From contig CP136064.1 of NCBI GenBank assembly GCA_032622095.1, positions 187,780,209 through 187,844,208 on the forward strand: a stretch of 64,000 nucleotides of DNA, written 5' to 3'. The first letter of the stretch is position 1. Every line of letters begins with the position of its first letter. Made by a program: the position numbers and the translations under genes. The stretch comes from Siphonodentalium dalli (Eukaryota; Mollusca; Scaphopoda; Gadilida; Siphonodentaliidae). Positions 19,333-32,249 of the stretch are shown one piece after another. The notes under the pieces are model-generated. The model did not search any database. It saw only the letters and a list, made by a program, of their open reading frames with translations, and was not told the origin of the DNA.

Positions 19333-20503
19333 GGAGCCATGCAAAAATTACCAATTCAGCCCAATTTACCCACCATATTTATGTTACTGGGACCTAATAT
19401 AGGCCTTAGTGGAGATGACATTAAGCTGTGGCATGTTGCATATGGGACGGTGAGGTGAAAAACTTCCTTCCCGTAACCCTTTGGACAGACGCTTCGAGAT
19501 ATGCAAAATTTAAATAAATAAACTTGTCCTGATGTAACTAAGACATTTATGCCTACGTGTAGATCATTGTGTGCATGGAACATGAGCGAGCAAATGTCCC
19601 AAACATCAATGTGGCTATTAATGACTAGAAAATAACTGATCGGTGCATCAAACTATCAATGAATTATTTGTACTTGTATCAACTCAGATTATCTGTATAC
19701 TCTTACAACACCTAAAGTATCCAAGTCCGACATAATGGCTGCTTGTCATTAGTATATATAATTGAAGTTGCACCACTGGACAAAACATAAGTGGTATGGA
19801 ATAAGTCTAGATAATGGGCTGACAGACCGACTAATCAGGAAATAGTTAGAAATTATGTAAGTGTGCATGTGTATCAAGCACAATGACCCAGCAATTTATA
19901 GAATAATATTTCCAATTGCAGCTCGATGGTAAATATCCTCTCTAGGTAATTATTTTCAAAATATGTCAACTGTATTTGAATTGGAGCTTAACAACTGATA
20001 TGTCTTGGATATGTATATGTGAAGATTGAGTTCGCTATCCTCAGATGTTATTAGCCTGATATAGCCAAAACACATGTTTGTATCATGTAATAGCTTGCAG
20101 TGGAAAATTATAACTCACTGGATAAGCTGGGAAATGTATAATTTGTTTTTGGAAAATTTGATGCATATGTTATACAAGTATTTTGTGTGCACATATCAGC
20201 TTCTGGTGGGTAACTATATTTGCCCACTACATCGATGCATTAGAATTTCCATATAGCAGTGTCAAATTTGATCACCCAGGTAGACCTAGCATTCTTTCAT
20301 CACACACTCACCTGGAAACTCCAATCCATGTACATTTGCATGTGGTAGACAAATGCCTATCAGCCAGTATTTCAATTTTGTTTTCAATTAAAACAGCTTC
20401 TGAAACTGGTTAAACTGTCACATAATCTAAACGAGATAATTTCCCAGTGAGTGATAACAGTAGGAGTTTGTGTGGTTTTAGAACAAAATAAATAGTGAAA
20501 TTT
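19333..20503. other. Downstream spacer of unit 1, no gene seen
   Basis: AT-rich, unique within the unit, no recognised coding or RNA feature. Counterparts begin at 32250, 45172 and 57069; in unit 3 a 20-bp deletion falls near 46077. Confidence 0.4.
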
Positions 20504-20523
20504 GGGGGGGGGGGGGGGGGGGG
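20504..20523. repeat. Poly-G tract of variable length between units
   Basis: 20 G here, 18 in unit 2 (33421-33438), 13 in unit 3 (46324-46336), 15 in unit 4 (58240-58254), each between GTGAAATTT and TGTCAAACATTGG. Confidence 0.9.
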
Positions 20524-21023
20524 TGTCAAACATTGGGAGTAATTTATTTTTTTGCAGGTTTTGGGTGGTGGCCGGGTCCCCGAAAATGCCAGATGCCAAT
20601 AAACGGCATACCTTCCAGAACAGTTTTTACTACCTCCCCCACTATTATGCGTTTGGATATTGGTAATGGAGAGCTATGAGCAATATTATCTAAGTTAAAT
20701 AACTTGTTCTCCCATCCCTTTTGATTGCCTTACATGGTATTTGATACTGTACTTGCTTAATTATATAATGTATTCATGTATAAAGGGGGTCAAACAATAC
20801 ATGTTCAAACAAACAAATATCGCATGATTTAGATATATCATCCCACTTGTCTCTTGTATGATGTCATGGTATAAAACAAGCGCATATATATGGGCGGTGC
20901 ATAATTATTTGGATAGTGCAGTGGGGGTGAGGGTGGGGCTGCAGAGCGCATTACAACCCTCAGTGATAAAAGCTTTGATTGAGTAATATCTGGGTATGGA
21001 TTTGGCTGTGGTTTAATAGTCAA

Positions 21024-21410
21024 GGGCGGTTCCAAGGGGGGGGGCGCCCCCCCCCCCTATTTTCGCCAGAGCAAGGAATTTTTGCGAGGTGTACTGGCGC
21101 CATTTGTCTCGGGCGCCCGAAGATTCCACACTGAATATTGCTAACGTGCATGCAAATACAGCAGTTTACATGTTTTACATTACTCAAACGTATATATTTT
21201 TAACAATGGGTTGAAATGACTTCAATTTGGTATTCCACGCAATATGTATAGCCATGCAAGGGGCGAATCCAACATCCCGAGAAGAAGGCCCGCGGGCTAT
21301 TTTTCGCCATGCAGAGCAAACAATTTCTGCGACATTTTGTATCGGAGTGTTAGAAAATATCTCGCCCGGCGCCAAGTTTTGGGCACCCGAAGTTTCAACA
21401 CTGAATATTT
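21024..21410. repeat. Two diverged copies of a GC-rich dispersed element, unit 1
   Basis: Copy a (21024-21141) runs GGGCGGTTCCAAGG, a G/C run, TATTTTCGCCAGAGCAA and GGGCGCCCGAAGATTCC to CTGAATATT. Copy b (21258-21410) repeats GGGGCGAATCC, TATTTTTCGCCATGCAGAGCAA and GGGCACCCGAAGTTTC to CTGAATATT. Frames on either strand are incidental. Counterparts start near 33934, 46829 and 58770. Confidence 0.7.
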
Positions 21411-22580
21411 CTATCAAAAATAAATATAGCAATTCTAAAAGTGGAGTCAAAATTTAGACAATTCCATCTACATATATGTAAAGAACAAATGATTGATAAA
21501 CATGAGTCGTCTACAGTGCACTCTAGGTCATACAATGTATAGTCCGATCAACGCCCGGACTATAAAACGCACTGGCGGCAGTATCATCGTAAATAGATTA
21601 TCTAAAGGCACATACGCCACTATATGGTATACATGTACCGTACATAGTATATTTTCGAATTATTATAGAAATACATTGCTGGATCGTTTCTAATAGTATA
21701 TATGCATGTCATTTAAAATTGGTTATATCTTCCATCACATTTTGTGCCACCCTAATTGGAACAAATGTGTGATAACAAGACATCTTCATGCAGGTCACGA
21801 CAAATACGCATCTGCCATTGCTTAATAAAAAAAAGTCTGACACGAACTCGTCCTTCAAAACATCGGTTTCCATGTGTCGTTATCGTCATTAGTCAGTTGA
21901 TTGGCTGAACATATATTTATTCATAACCCAAACATTTACACAACATATATTAATTTACATACAATATTTTAATTATCATTATGGATGCAACCAGAATGTA
22001 GATGAATAGGGGATCGGAATACTATAGTTAATCTGTTCCGTGTCAGATATTTTTAGGTGAAACTGTAGTTATACTAATAAAACGAGTACGTGATTGGAGT
22101 GTGATCGGACCACCCGTTTGGCTTGTATTGATGACTTATTTTGCTGGTGTATCATGAAGCTGATAGCTATTAGAAGTAAAACTGAAAAAATCAGCATGGT
22201 CAATGGAGGAATTAAGTGGTTGGATAGATGCATTGTATTACCAGCCGAAACACCCTATAGGCCTAGTACTGTCTAGAAGCCATGATTTTGCGATTATTCA
22301 TTCTGAATTACAAAATATTCTCCCCTGCACCAGCCCAAACCATAGGCGACCGTGATTCCGGGGCTTATCCACGGGCATGTCCGGTGCGCCAAAATCATCA
22401 TGTCGCCCAGATAATTCACATTTGCACAGACTTTCAGAAAATAAGGTCACTGTTCAAAGAAGCTTTGATCTTCCATCACTAATATCGTAATTGTACTGAA
22501 TGTTATTGTCACTCGTTCCATATAGGCCTAATATAAAGCAATATAAACAGGGTCCAGCACACAGGAAAACTCGTCGTTTT
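21411..22580. other. Spacer of unit 1, no gene seen
   Basis: Includes short open frames at 21493-21693, 22094-22276 and 22282-22482 that lack recognisable similarity and splice context. Counterparts begin near 34320, 47215 and 59161. Confidence 0.4.
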
Positions 22581-22696
22581 GAATGTAGTATACGCAAAAT
22601 TCCCCGGACCCCCACCTACGAGAAGGGGGTTAACCCCCCCCCCCTCTCATTCTCTCCGCTTCGCGGCTCGGATGATGCTACGCATCATATATATAA
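22581..22696. mobile_element. Partial copy of the dispersed GC-rich element, unit 1
   Basis: Matches the left part of 12403-12592, from GAATGTAGTATACGC to CGCATCATATATATAA; the right end (ATCCGCCACTG side) is missing. The C-run differs greatly between units, and is longest in unit 2 near 35543-35563. Confidence 0.65.
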
Positions 22697-22779
22697 CAAG
22701 AAAACTAAGATGCATGCATTAGGTCGGCCGAGAACTATCTACCATAGAATTGTCGAAGCTATCGATTATACATTTTGGA

Positions 22780-22828
22780 ACACCTGTCTGTATGTATGTG
22801 TGTATGCATGAATGCATGTGTGTATGTG
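22780..22828. repeat. TGTATG-rich simple repeat
   Basis: CTGTATGTATGTGTGTATGCATG-like degenerate microsatellite; present in each unit (35699, 48589 and 60540 onwards). Confidence 0.7.
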
Positions 22829-23039
22829 TTATAGACTCTAACACTGCTCGACTGATCCGACTCGGATTTGGTATTTAACGTGTCAACTTGACCTCGCTCA
22901 TAGGCATGTTTCTGGACCTTGACCGATCCGACTAAAATATATCAAATATATCTGTATCAATATTACCATACGGGTCATTAAAATAGATACGACGAAACAA
23001 ATTTTGAAGTGTGCATGTATCAGGTAAATTTTTATACTT

Positions 23040-24432
23040 CAAATGATGACAGGAATGCTGAAAGTTGAAGTACCTACGTAATACTGGCTATCCGAATGAA
23101 GAGATATACATGTATATCAAAACCAAAATAGAAGATGACTGCTGGCGACAATGTTTTCCAAAAAAATTCAAAGCATTAGATAGCTCCCATCTAGTTGTCA
23201 GCCCGAAGATCAATATGAAGTTTGGTGACTATCAGATGAGGGATATGTCTGTACAGTTGCTAAACAATTCAGTCATGCAAAAGAGGATCAAACAGTAAGA
23301 TACCAAATTAATTGCTGCCTGTGGTAATGTTTTTTAACGAAATTCTGGAAAATTAGATTACTCTCACCCTGTTTATCCAGAAGATCATTGTGGAATCTGG
23401 TGACGATCGGACAAGGGGTGTCGTCTGTAGGATCAACCAAATTATTTAGCCATAAAAATAGTAAAATTCAAGATCACCGCTGGCAGTGATGTCTTCACAA
23501 GGACAGTTTGAGAACAAAATATGGCTCACATCTAGCGGTGACCCAAAATATCCACATGAGAAAAAGTTCTCCAATAAAAGCTGGCTGCAGGGTGCGCCAA
23601 TTGATTCAAATTCGAAATTTAGCAGGGTGTACTGCTTGTGGCCATGTTTTCCCCGCAAATTTGATAGACTGATGGACAAAACCACTGAATCCGTTGAATC
23701 AATATACATGTATACGTGGATTAATTGATATGCATTGTTATACACAGTACTGGTATATAAAGGTACTGAAAATAACAATATTACTAGTATACACAAAATA
23801 AACCATACATCATGGCTGTGGGTTCTAATATCCGAATATGACAGCTGAGAACTTGGTGTGAATTGAAGATTGGTGGTGTCTCAAGTATATCTAACCCTCC
23901 ACGTTAGAAACATATGCCACTAAATGTCATAAGTATAATCTAGCTTGAGGACAGAAGTTATCCATAAAACCCCCCTTAATTCAACCAGGTCCTCGCGCGA
24001 TGTATGGTCGATCACATGATGATCTAGGGAGGATTATAATTGTTGTATAAAAACAGCACTGCATGTAAATATAAAATAAAATAGTGCTACATCTTATTAC
24101 AGATTATTGCCATATATAATCAGTGACTATACAGACAGTCTGACAAAATAAAGTTTCAGTGACACTCTATCCGAAGAGGGGAATAATTCCATCTGTTACA
24201 GTCAATGGAGCAATTATGAATCTGGAAAGGTGAAATTTCTAAGTAATACTAGATATCGACATGACGCGATAACATATAACGTAAATGCAATATGACCGCT
24301 GGCGACCATTTTTTCCTATAAAATTAAAAAAATATTTGATAGCTCTCATCTGATAGATCAATATCAAGATAAATATGAAGTTTGGTGATGATCGGATGAG
24401 TGAAGTGGACTGTGCTAAACGGTTTAGTAATG
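23040..24432. repeat. AAATCCAAGATGG-family repeats inside unit 1
   Basis: Carries GACTGCTGGCGACAATGTTTTCC, CTCCCATCTAGTTGTCA, CAATATGAAGTTTGGTGA and CAGTCATGCAAAAGAGGATC, as well as TACAGTCAATGGAGCAATTATGAATCTGGAAAGG near 24200. All have counterparts in the left flank at 480-2370. No protein is encoded despite short open frames. Counterparts begin at about 35959, 48843 and 60800. Confidence 0.7.
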
Positions 24433-24740
24433 CTTAAAAAGATTCTTACATTAATATTTTTATGTTCACTTTATAAACTTCACTGAGTCATCTTTGTCAT
24501 GTATTGAGTTTGATATCTTTTGTTAACAGTTTATAAATCATGTATGTCTCATGTTTGTTATTTTAATTTATGTGTTTATTATCATTAAATAAAGTTGCAT
24601 TCCTTAAAAAGATTCTTACCTCAATGTTTTTATGTTCACTTTATAAACTCCACTGAGTCATCTTTGTCATGTATTGAATTTGATATCTTTTGTTAACAGT
24701 TTATAAATTATGTATGTCTCGTGTTCGTTATTATATTATA
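24433..24740 (+). repeat. 170-bp direct duplication near the 3' end of unit 1
   Basis: Copy 1 at 24433-24602 and copy 2 from 24603 both start CTTAAAAAGATTCTTAC and share CACTGAGTCATCTTTGTCATG and TTTTGTTAACAGTTTATAAAT. Copy 1 ends TTAAATAAAGTTGCATTC, which resembles a retroposon 3' tail with a poly(A) signal. Counterparts: 37352, 50236 and 62193. Confidence 0.75.
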
Positions 24741-25455
24741 TACACTTTATAGTGTGTTTCAGCTGGTTTCAGAACGAAAAAAAAAATGAATAAAATCAAC
24801 AAATTTGTAAATTTAAAAACAATTCAAACGTTGTTGTATTCCATGTCCCAGCCCGGAATTATACACCAAATTTCAATAATATTCATTGAGAAACAACGGA
24901 CCAAACGCCATAAAGCACCCCGTATACATCTTTTATTCCGAGCTGACCTTTTATTCCGAGTTGGCACACGTCGATTGGGGCGAGTTAGCCCTGGGGCGAG
25001 TACGCCTATTCCGACACCTTCTCTATTTGCAGCAGGTATACGTTTACGCTGATTTACGCGTAATTTAATTTACAAAGTTCCCCAATTGGTATCGTAAATA
25101 GGGCGACCTTATTTGACAGAGAATGCCTCTGTTATTGATTATCAAGTTGCTATACATTAAAAACGACAAATTCACATGCTCGTTCAAGCGCAGTACTTAG
25201 TCTATTTTCCCCATGTTAAAGGACATCCACAAATACTAAATAACGCTAACCTACTGCGAATGTTTGACACGACAACTGTTAACATATTTGGGCCGAATTC
25301 ATCTGACGCGATATTATTCCTCAAAATAAACAACAAAACCATCGTTACTTGGAAATGTAGTTTGGGCTAACATTTACATAAATCCTCCACAACATTTATC
25401 CCGACACACACGTCAGATGAAAAACAGCCATGAAGTAAACGGCCAAATTGGCCGA
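24741..25455. other. End of unit 1, no gene seen
   Basis: A-rich start, then TTTTATTCCGAGYTG twice near 24930-24960. Open frames at 24786-25052 and 25176-25370 occur in all units but have no recognisable similarity. Unit 4 differs here by an insertion of ACATGTACGT near 62761. Confidence 0.4.
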
Positions 25456-25803
25456 AATAATACATAGCACCCCCCCCCCCTTTCAAATTTCCTCGAACCG
25501 CCACTGAATAGTGTCATGTAAAAGTCAGTGGCAGCAACATGCCATTATGTTTTGAAAGTAATGATAACGGTAATACACTGTTGCTGGCAATTAGTCCTAA
25601 ATGACAATGCATTGATACTTTCTCAGTAAAGTTAATTGACTTGTTCTTGATTTATACGAAACGATCAATCCTGCTATAAGTATATTTCTGAGAACACCGA
25701 TTCATTGTAAAAGCTTTTTATCTGGACGAGAACTAGGCTAGCACAACGGTTCTACCCACTGATTTATGGGAAGATATAATCGCTATTTTACGCACATTTT
25801 CGT

Positions 25804-25909
25804 CCAATCAATTGCTGCTGTTATGCACATAGCGTCCGGTAACTAAGCTTTATCATATTACACCGGTATAATATTTATAAAGGAAACGAATTCTCGCACC
25901 TATCACTTT
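25804..25909 (+). promoter_or_regulatory. DYNLL promoter, unit 2
   Basis: TATAAAGG at 25876-25883 and initiator A at 25905; same motifs and spacing as unit 1, with the CCAAT box at the left end. Confidence 0.7.
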
Positions 25910-25975
25910 CACTGTAAACCTGATCGAATAATTGGTTTCCTGTATTTTGTGCATTTCAAACTAAAATTTTAAAAG
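25905..25975 (+). other. DYNLL non-coding exon 1, unit 2
   Basis: Same sequence as in unit 1; donor GT at 25976-25977. Confidence 0.6.
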
Positions 25976-26472
25976 GTATGTTACTGTTACTGTTATGTTA
26001 TTATATTGATCGTAACACTATATATCAGGTATGTAGTTGTTGAAAATATTATGTACTTGACTAATTTAAAAACTGACACTGAAAGTTAAGTTCAGTTAGT
26101 AACTTGTTGTTTCGTGTTTGTTAAATTTAATGATATTAATTATCTTATAACACGATTTATGAAGCGTGTGCTGGCTCATTTAAGAGGAGACGCACGTTTT
26201 TGCACAAACGCAGCCAAAATGGCAATATATTTTCAACAAAGAATTTCTCCTGATATATATCAGGCAAAAAATCTTGATTTTCTCATAGCACCAACTTAAT
26301 TGTTTATAGAATCTGAGCAATTTAATATGAAGAGACAACAAAATCAATGTATTTTAATACATTTGAGAGGTTTAAAATATTATTTTATGTTTGACCCTTT
26401 CGGTGCCAAGAACTGCTAGAATAATTAATAATTTCACACAAAACTCGATCCGGCCAATCACCAAATAATAAC

Positions 26473-26658
26473 TTATTGTCTTGGCTCCATGAGAGGAGGC
26501 TCATTTATATCATAATGTTGAGTTAGATTTTTAATTGCATAATATAGCATCATACCCTCATATATTATAATGAAGAATAAAGCAGTCACAAATATTCCAG
26601 CCAAACGAAAACAAATGTTTGATATACAGTGTGGTCCACCCAAGCAGAGATTAATCAA
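26473..26658 (-). pseudogene. Copper-transporter-like exon fragment, unit 2
   Basis: As in unit 1 but with one change in the helix (FRWAG to FRLAG). Confidence 0.3.
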
Positions 26659-26995
26659 CTTGAATTAGACCACATATATGGTATTCGGCTGCAACTTGGT
26701 TATGAACTCATGATCCACAACTCATCTCAGTCCAATTTTTCATTGATCAACAGGCATTACATGAAAATTCTCAAATACATAAATTTATTTATGGGTAGTT
26801 GACAGAAATTTATTTATGGGTAGTTGCCTTCCTAATGAAAATAATCATTAAAATTCACGAATCAAGAATAATTAAGTCTCCTCTCATGATCTTGAGATAT
26901 GATATCATGGATATATGAACTGCACTTTTGAAGAAGAAAAAATATTTTACAGAAGTTCTTGGTACTAAGTCTTGAAAATAGTGAAATTTTATAAT

Positions 26996-29203
26996 GTTTT
27001 ATGCTATAAAAGAAAAATAAATTAAGTTATAATATCCAATGGGTTGATGATTCGTAAATATTGTTTTACAATAGTCGCTTGTACCAAATTTCACGAAGAA
27101 ATTCCTGGCAGATTTTGAGAATCCATTTTGAAATACCATGAATTTTTGGCAAAACGTGCGTCCTACCCTTAAAGGTACTCAATCCGATAAAACTCCTCTC
27201 AATTACCATTTCAATGGCTTCGGGGGTCAAAAATATTTGATTCGAGTCGAGGAAGTCACCCATCAAAGCTCAGATTTGTTAGATATCGATTTTAGAAATC
27301 TATTATTTTTCATTATCGGGAATTCTTTCTGGCCCAGAAGACAGTCAAAATTTCGTTATTATTACCACTTGATTATAGAGTTATCCATCCTTGTCTGTTT
27401 GAATAGAGTTTTGACGTAAAATCTCGAGCAGGTTACCAAATTGACGGCAGTTATTAGTACTCATCTCGAGCAATTAACAAATTTCCAAAATCAATATCTA
27501 ATAACTCTGAGCTTTGTTTGATGGGTTCCTCGACTCGAATCTTATATTTTTTACCCCCAAAGCCAAAGAAATAGTAATATAGGACCCTCTGATCGGATTG
27601 TTGTTGTTGGAATCTGTTGAGATGGGGACCCTCTTTACGGATTGAGTACCTTTAAGTGCATGTAAATGCATGTAGTTGTCCCCCGAGAAAATTCCGGGGA
27701 CGAGAGAAATAAGCGGTGTGTGGTCTGGCCGCTCTAACGAAGATGTTCAAGTTTGTCATGTCTGCAGGTGCTGTGTATTGGATATATATACTGTACGTTA
27801 GTTGGAATCAGGATGGTTCAATAGTCGGAGGGTTTGAAAGTCCCGAGGGTTCCGTTCGCGATATAGTCCCGAGGGTTCGATAGTCGGTCATATATACTCA
27901 TATAAATCACAACGCGCAATTATTTGTGGTTGCCTGCATGTCGCTTTTCCAATTATATATATGTTTTTTACATGTATGTCATAAATTAATTTCATTTAGA
28001 GCGAAATAGCTAGAACAACTTTAATGGGGTGATTGTGAACAATCTGTATATAGGTAGTTAACGCCTATGTATAGTTGATTATATGTGATATTGTTTTCTT
28101 ATTTCATTTGAAATAGTGGTCAGAGTAGCGCATGAAATAGCATGCAGAATAATAATCTGGCAAAAATTTGCGATCATTGTTCAAGTACGAGCACGTTTCT
28201 AATTACATTTAGTATCCAATTACGCAAATACCGAGTATGTTTTATGCTATAAAAGTAAAGTAAATTAAGTTATAATATCCAATGGGTTGATGATTCGTAA
28301 ATATTGTTTTACAATAGTCGCTTGTACCAAATTTCACGAAGAAATTCCTGGCAGATTTTGAGAAAATCCATTTTAAAATACCAGGAAATTTTGGCAAAAC
28401 GTGCGTCCTACCCTTAAGTGCATGTAAGATAGAAATAAGCTCGGTGTGTGGTCTGGCCGATCTAACGAGGATGTTCAAGTTTGTCATGTCTGCAGGTGCT
28501 GTGTATTGGATATATATACTGTACGTTAGTTGGAATCAGGATGGTTCAATAGTCGGAGGGTTTGAAAGTCCTGAGGGTTCCGTTCGCGATATAGTCCCGA
28601 GGGTTCGATAGTCAGTCATATATATATATACTCATATAAGCCCCAACGCGCAATTATTTGTGGTTGCCTGCATGTCGCTTTTCCAATTATATATATGTTT
28701 TTTATATATGTGTGTCATAAATTAATTTCATTTAGAGCGAAACAGCTAGAACAATAATCAGGCACCTGAAAGTTCAAACGCAGTTTTGTGATTCAAAAGA
28801 ACCCATTCTATGGGACTCTCGGACCCTCGTATACTATCGAACCCTGCATGGTCGGACTATCGAACCCTTGGTCTGTACCTATTCATGGACTATAGGTTAT
28901 AAGAAAACCATAGTCAGAAATGGTAGCGCCCTCAAGATCATATTATTAGCCATATATACAATATAACAACTTTAATGGGGTGATTGTGAAAAATCTGTAT
29001 ATAGGTAGTTAACGCCTACTAGTATGTATAGTTGATTATATGTGATATTGTTTTCTTATTTCATTTGAAATAGTGGTCAGAGTAGCGCATGAAATAGCAT
29101 GCAGAATAATAATCTGGCAAAAATTTGCGATCTTCGTATCATGGTTCAAGTACAAGCACGTTTCTAATTACATTTAGTATCCAATTACGCAAATACCGAG
29201 TAT
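26996..29203 (+). repeat. Internal duplication A plus B, unit 2
   Basis: Copy A 26996-28238, copy B 28239-29203. Confidence 0.85.
27173..27651. mobile_element. TTAA-flanked foldback element, unit 2
   Basis: Carried along with the unit duplication; TTAA at 27169-27172 and 27652-27655. Confidence 0.85.
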
Positions 29204-29344
29204 GTTTTAATCATATTTAGTCCACCACCTCCTGCGACAGGGTCAGATATACTTGCCAATATACACCCTATAATTATATAGGAGGCCTTAATGCTGATCT
29301 AAGAATGGCATCAGGTAATGCACTCCTGATATGACCTCTCATAA

Positions 29345-29770
29345 GGATTAATTAAAATACATGTATGGTTCCATGAGGGTGAATTAAAACATGGTCACAC
29401 ACATGGTCACACACATATCGTCCAATATGAGGGTTAATAAAAATATGGTCCCATGATGGTTAATTAAAATTGTACCTTGATTGTTAATTAAAATATCGTC
29501 CCATGATGGTTAATAAAAATATGGACCCATAGGGGTTAATTCAAATATGGTAACGTGACTTAAAGAATAAATATATGGTCCCATTATGAGGGTTAATTAA
29601 AATAGAAATATGGTGCGATTGGTGTCATCAGTGTTGATTAAACTACGGCCCCACTGGGGTGAAATACAATATAGTCCCATGAGGGTCAATTAAAATATGG
29701 TCCAATGAGGACTAATTATAATATGCCCCCTCCCCCATGAGGATCAACTCAAACATGGTCACGGGAAGGG
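29345..29770. repeat. AT-rich minisatellite, unit 2
   Basis: Same array as unit 1 with minor changes. Confidence 0.8.
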
Positions 29771-31014
29771 GTGTGCAATTTCTGAACATTCTTCAATTCA
29801 GATATATCCTCGGTACCCATAAATAAAAATGATGTTTAGAATTAGGCCACAACCAATGTGAAGGGTTAGTGTTGGAACTTTTCTTAATAAGATTACTATT
29901 CATAGCTCCGATATATTCCGCATACAAAGAAATGAAAAGTCAATATTTACAAACAGCACGAAGGAGTAACGTGGGAATTGGTTAATTATGACCATCCCAA
30001 TTCATTTAGAATATTCACATGCCGATATGTGTCGTGTATAACTAAATGAAAAAAAATAACTAAACGATATTAAATAACATGTTAAACGCCGATATAAACA
30101 AACACCTCGTAGGATTCATGTTCGAATTAAATTTCTTATACAATCGTCAAATCCCCGTGCAGCATAATAGTAGATAGCATTCCGATTTATGTTACGTGAA
30201 AATAAACAAAAGATGTTCAAATAACAATGCAACAAAGCAGGTTAAAGAACAATAGAAACACATAACGCGCAGCGCGCTAATGGTTAACGCGCGAATTCCC
30301 GTTTATATAATTAATCGCCTTGCACTTCTTGGCATGCTATAACAAACCATGGGTCAATCTAGCATGTCTCGAGAGACGCCCGCTGCATGAAATAATAATG
30401 TAATTGACAATAAACGAAATTGAAATTCCCAACTACACCTTTTACCGAACTCGACCTCGGGGTCGCACTACAACTTTTAATGCGTCCCAAAAATCCCAAT
30501 TTCTATAAATTAAACCCCCAGCGCCCATACATACATTACCGAGAAACAGCAGCTTATAATACACGCGGGGCGCGAAATAACCCTCAAACTATCGAACCCT
30601 CGTACTATTGGACCATCGGACTATATAGGCTATAGCGCACTGTCCCCCGATGAATTTATAAAAAAAAAAAATCATTTAAAAAAATATTTAATTTCTGAAG
30701 ATCTCCGTTATTTTATAGTCAATATTATCATTTCCAATAGATGGAATATATCTGAATTAAAGTGATACTGTACTCAAATGTTGCTGTTGATTTCTATAGT
30801 CTCTGATTCGTAGAATAAGGGAACCAGATTTCCATTATTTGAAAGGCTGTTGAGAATATGAAGTATAATATTACGGATGGCAGATTATATATAGAAAACG
30901 ATATTAGAAGCATTATATATATAGAAGCAGAAACTTGGACGGTTGTTGCCGAAATTCTCACATGCATTAGACTGGTCCTTGTCCCAATTAAACCAGCCGT
31001 CCGATTTGTAGTAA

Positions 31015-31485
<471 letters not shown>

Positions 31486-31762
31486 ATGAAAATCTGAACG
31501 CTTATTTCAAGATCTGCAATCATTCATGCTCATGTATCACCGTGATTGTGTTGTTCATCGCTTGGTTAGTATGAACGATGCTATGCTCTCTGAACCCATC
31601 ATGATCTGCACTCTCAGAGGTTGAGACGATAAATGCATTGACTGACGGATCATGCGACACATCAGTGGATTGATTCCCTACGAGTTTAGATGGCTGAAAT
31701 CGAAGACAATCGATGACTATATTTTTGTTTCAAATTTGTTATATCTATATACAATGTTGAAA

Positions 31763-31768
31763 ATTAAA
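31763..31768 (+). terminator. Candidate poly(A) signal, DYNLL copy 2
   Basis: ATTAAA; alternative AATAAA pair at 32430-32439. Confidence 0.4.
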
Positions 31769-31888
31769 AAGCGATTTTGTACAAGTGAAATGCTTGTTAA
31801 TGGGCATATAATTGCACTGATCAGACAACCCACATTTTCGTATATATATATTCTGATCCAAAGTGAGGCCAAAAATTGTTTTGGTATT

Positions 31889-32249
31889 GTGCAAAAAGAC
31901 ACACAGGATCGATCAAAGGTGCAAAACAATACACATGCAGGATCCCCCGAACGTGTAAAAAAGACACCCATGCAGGACCTCCCAAATGTGCAAAAGGTCA
32001 CCCAGCATCTCAAAGTCTCAATCGTCTGCGACAGTCAAACTATACGCGGGTGGAATATCCATTCAAATTCCGTTGAAATTTCACTAGAAAAACACAAACA
32101 AATCTTTATTTTATTAATAATTAGCATGCGACTAATTTAAAATCGATTTTTTTTAGCCTTTGAGATGCTGTGTGACTTTTTGCACATTTAAATGCTGGGC
32201 GTCTTTTTGCACGTTCAGGATATCATGGATGTCCTTTTTTTCTTTGCAC
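31889..32249. repeat. Inverted minisatellite downstream of DYNLL, unit 2
   Basis: Left block from 31889, right block 32158-32249. Confidence 0.75.

Noticed and set aside
21184-21450. 88-codon minus-strand frame and its 76-codon plus-strand shadow
   Set aside because: Both overlie a dispersed GC-rich repeat (copy b at 21258-21410) with frames open on both strands.
22094-22276. 60-codon frame in the unit spacer
   Set aside because: No similarity, no splice sites; lost in unit 4 through small indels.
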